Assembly: GCA_902729315.2 (NCBI GenBank)
Contig: LR746264.1
Span: 9,579,878 to 9,643,877 of the forward strand
DNA from: Spirodela intermedia
Taxonomy: Eukaryota; Streptophyta; Magnoliopsida; Alismatales; Araceae
Direction: 5' to 3'
DNA: 64,000 nucleotides
The translations under genes and the position numbers were made by a program. The number at the start of each line of letters is the position of its first letter. Within the stretch, counting starts at the first letter, position 1. The notes beneath the pieces are model-generated. The model did no database searches. It was not told where the DNA came from and saw only the letters and a program-made list of their open reading frames with translations. Shown one piece after another: positions 63,151 to 64,000 of this stretch.

Positions 63151-64000
63151 CCATCTCATTTATGGGCAACATTAAAAAAAAAAAAAGCCTAGAACATTGA
63201 TCATATAAACACTAAAATAAGTAAATTCGTGAGCGTTTACTGCAAATGAACATGAACTCGGGGTTTTCTGGTTTAAATTAACTCAAATAAGCAGAATTAT
63301 TCTTTTAAAAATATTTTTATTATTTTAAAAATAATAAAAATAAGCAGAAAAGACTTGCATCCAAACCAGGGAAATGAAATCAAACGATTATTAAAAAAAA
63401 GTCAACAAGGGAACTTTCATAATGATAATTGGGGAATGATTAAGACCGAGAATAAATCCTCAATATCAGCGTCTTCCCCTATAATTGCTGTTATCCAAGG
63501 CAAAACTAATTTCTCTTCTTATAATCTAATAGCTTCTGTACAGGTATACCCAAACGGAGACCAAAAAACCATAGTGACAAAATTTTCAAGGCCCAGCATA
63601 GAAAGTCCACGCCTGCCACATTTGCATGCGAATAATACCCACACGTCTATAGATGACTGTTCTTCACGACGGATGTAAACATCAAATGATGATGATGATG
63701 CGGAAAGAAAGTAAACTATTAACTGGATAACACTCGCCTTCAATAACTGTGGGCTGCAAGTCCCTCGCAAAAGCTTTAAGGCTGTCAAACCTGCAAACAA
63801 CTCTCTCAAAATGGAGTCAACCTCTAGAAAGGAAAGAACACGTAATTAGGAACAGAAACAAAGAATCTTAGCCAATTTTGGTCATCTGAACAAATGTAGA
63901 AGTCATTTCCCTGTACAATAATGATTACACAGCCTGTGTATGAGTCAACACATCCGGCAATCAGTTTGGGTCAACCCCCCCCTTGCCCGACATCTCATCG
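63151..64000. other. AT-rich end of window, no gene seen
   Basis: There are homopolymer runs and a small inverted repeat (AAAATATTTTTATTATTTTAAAAATAATAAAAAT region near 63306-63342 by composition), plus a (GAT)n run near 63688. ORFs of about 100 codons on each strand at 63355-63809 overlap one another and match nothing recognised. A gene continuing past the window edge cannot be excluded. Confidence 0.45.

Overview
This is nuclear DNA from a flowering plant. The genes are split by GT-AG introns, none is arranged in operons, and the encoded families are plant-specific: EXO70H, dirigent, NaKR, TRM, SLOW GREEN 1, DHAR and tonoplast SULTR4. Several genes have very GC-rich third codon positions (EXO70, dirigent, SG1) and sit among AT-rich intergenic DNA and many (CT)n/(GA)n tracts. 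That pattern fits a monocot outside the grasses, but the species is not fixed by anything seen here.

Layout. Positions 1-7000 are AT-rich and gene-poor, with a decayed copia-like LTR element (about 655-4040) and small repeats. A single-exon EXO70H gene lies at 7769-9697 (-). A 7-8 kb stretch with no recognisable gene follows, holding a duplicated repeat with (CT)n tails and a cluster of GGGCC motifs. Two tandem monoacylglycerol-lipase-like genes follow at 18294-20710 (+) and 23695-25392 (+). Both encode 320 residues and their internal exons have identical lengths. Next come three genes on the minus strand: a dirigent protein (27423-28094), a NaKR-type heavy-metal-domain protein (29330-30460) and a TRM/DUF4378 protein (31388-34485). 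SG1 (38723-39823, -) and DHAR (40643-44878, +) are head to head across 819 bp. A small TIGR01589-family gene lies at 45957-46459 (-). A 17-exon tonoplast sulfate transporter fills 48913-61736 (-), and its upstream region is dense in W-box cores.

The most notable find is non-coding: a U12 minor-spliceosome snRNA gene at about 47909-48066 (+). It has a perfect plant snRNA upstream sequence element, a correctly spaced TATA box, the U12 branch-site recognition segment, an Sm-like site and the conserved 3' segment.

Exon structures were derived by hand: each join was checked for a splice dinucleotide, an open frame and family-like protein sequence. The genes are independent loci and do not form one pathway. 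Some share themes: lipid or phenolic ester hydrolysis (MAGL-like) and dirigent-mediated phenolic coupling, plastid function and ascorbate recycling (SG1 and DHAR), vacuolar sulfate release, and microtubule or exocyst functions. No undescribed multi-gene system is evident. The less expected items are the U12 locus, several local tandem duplications (one of which copied a splice donor) and unusual splice features in the second MAGL-like gene.
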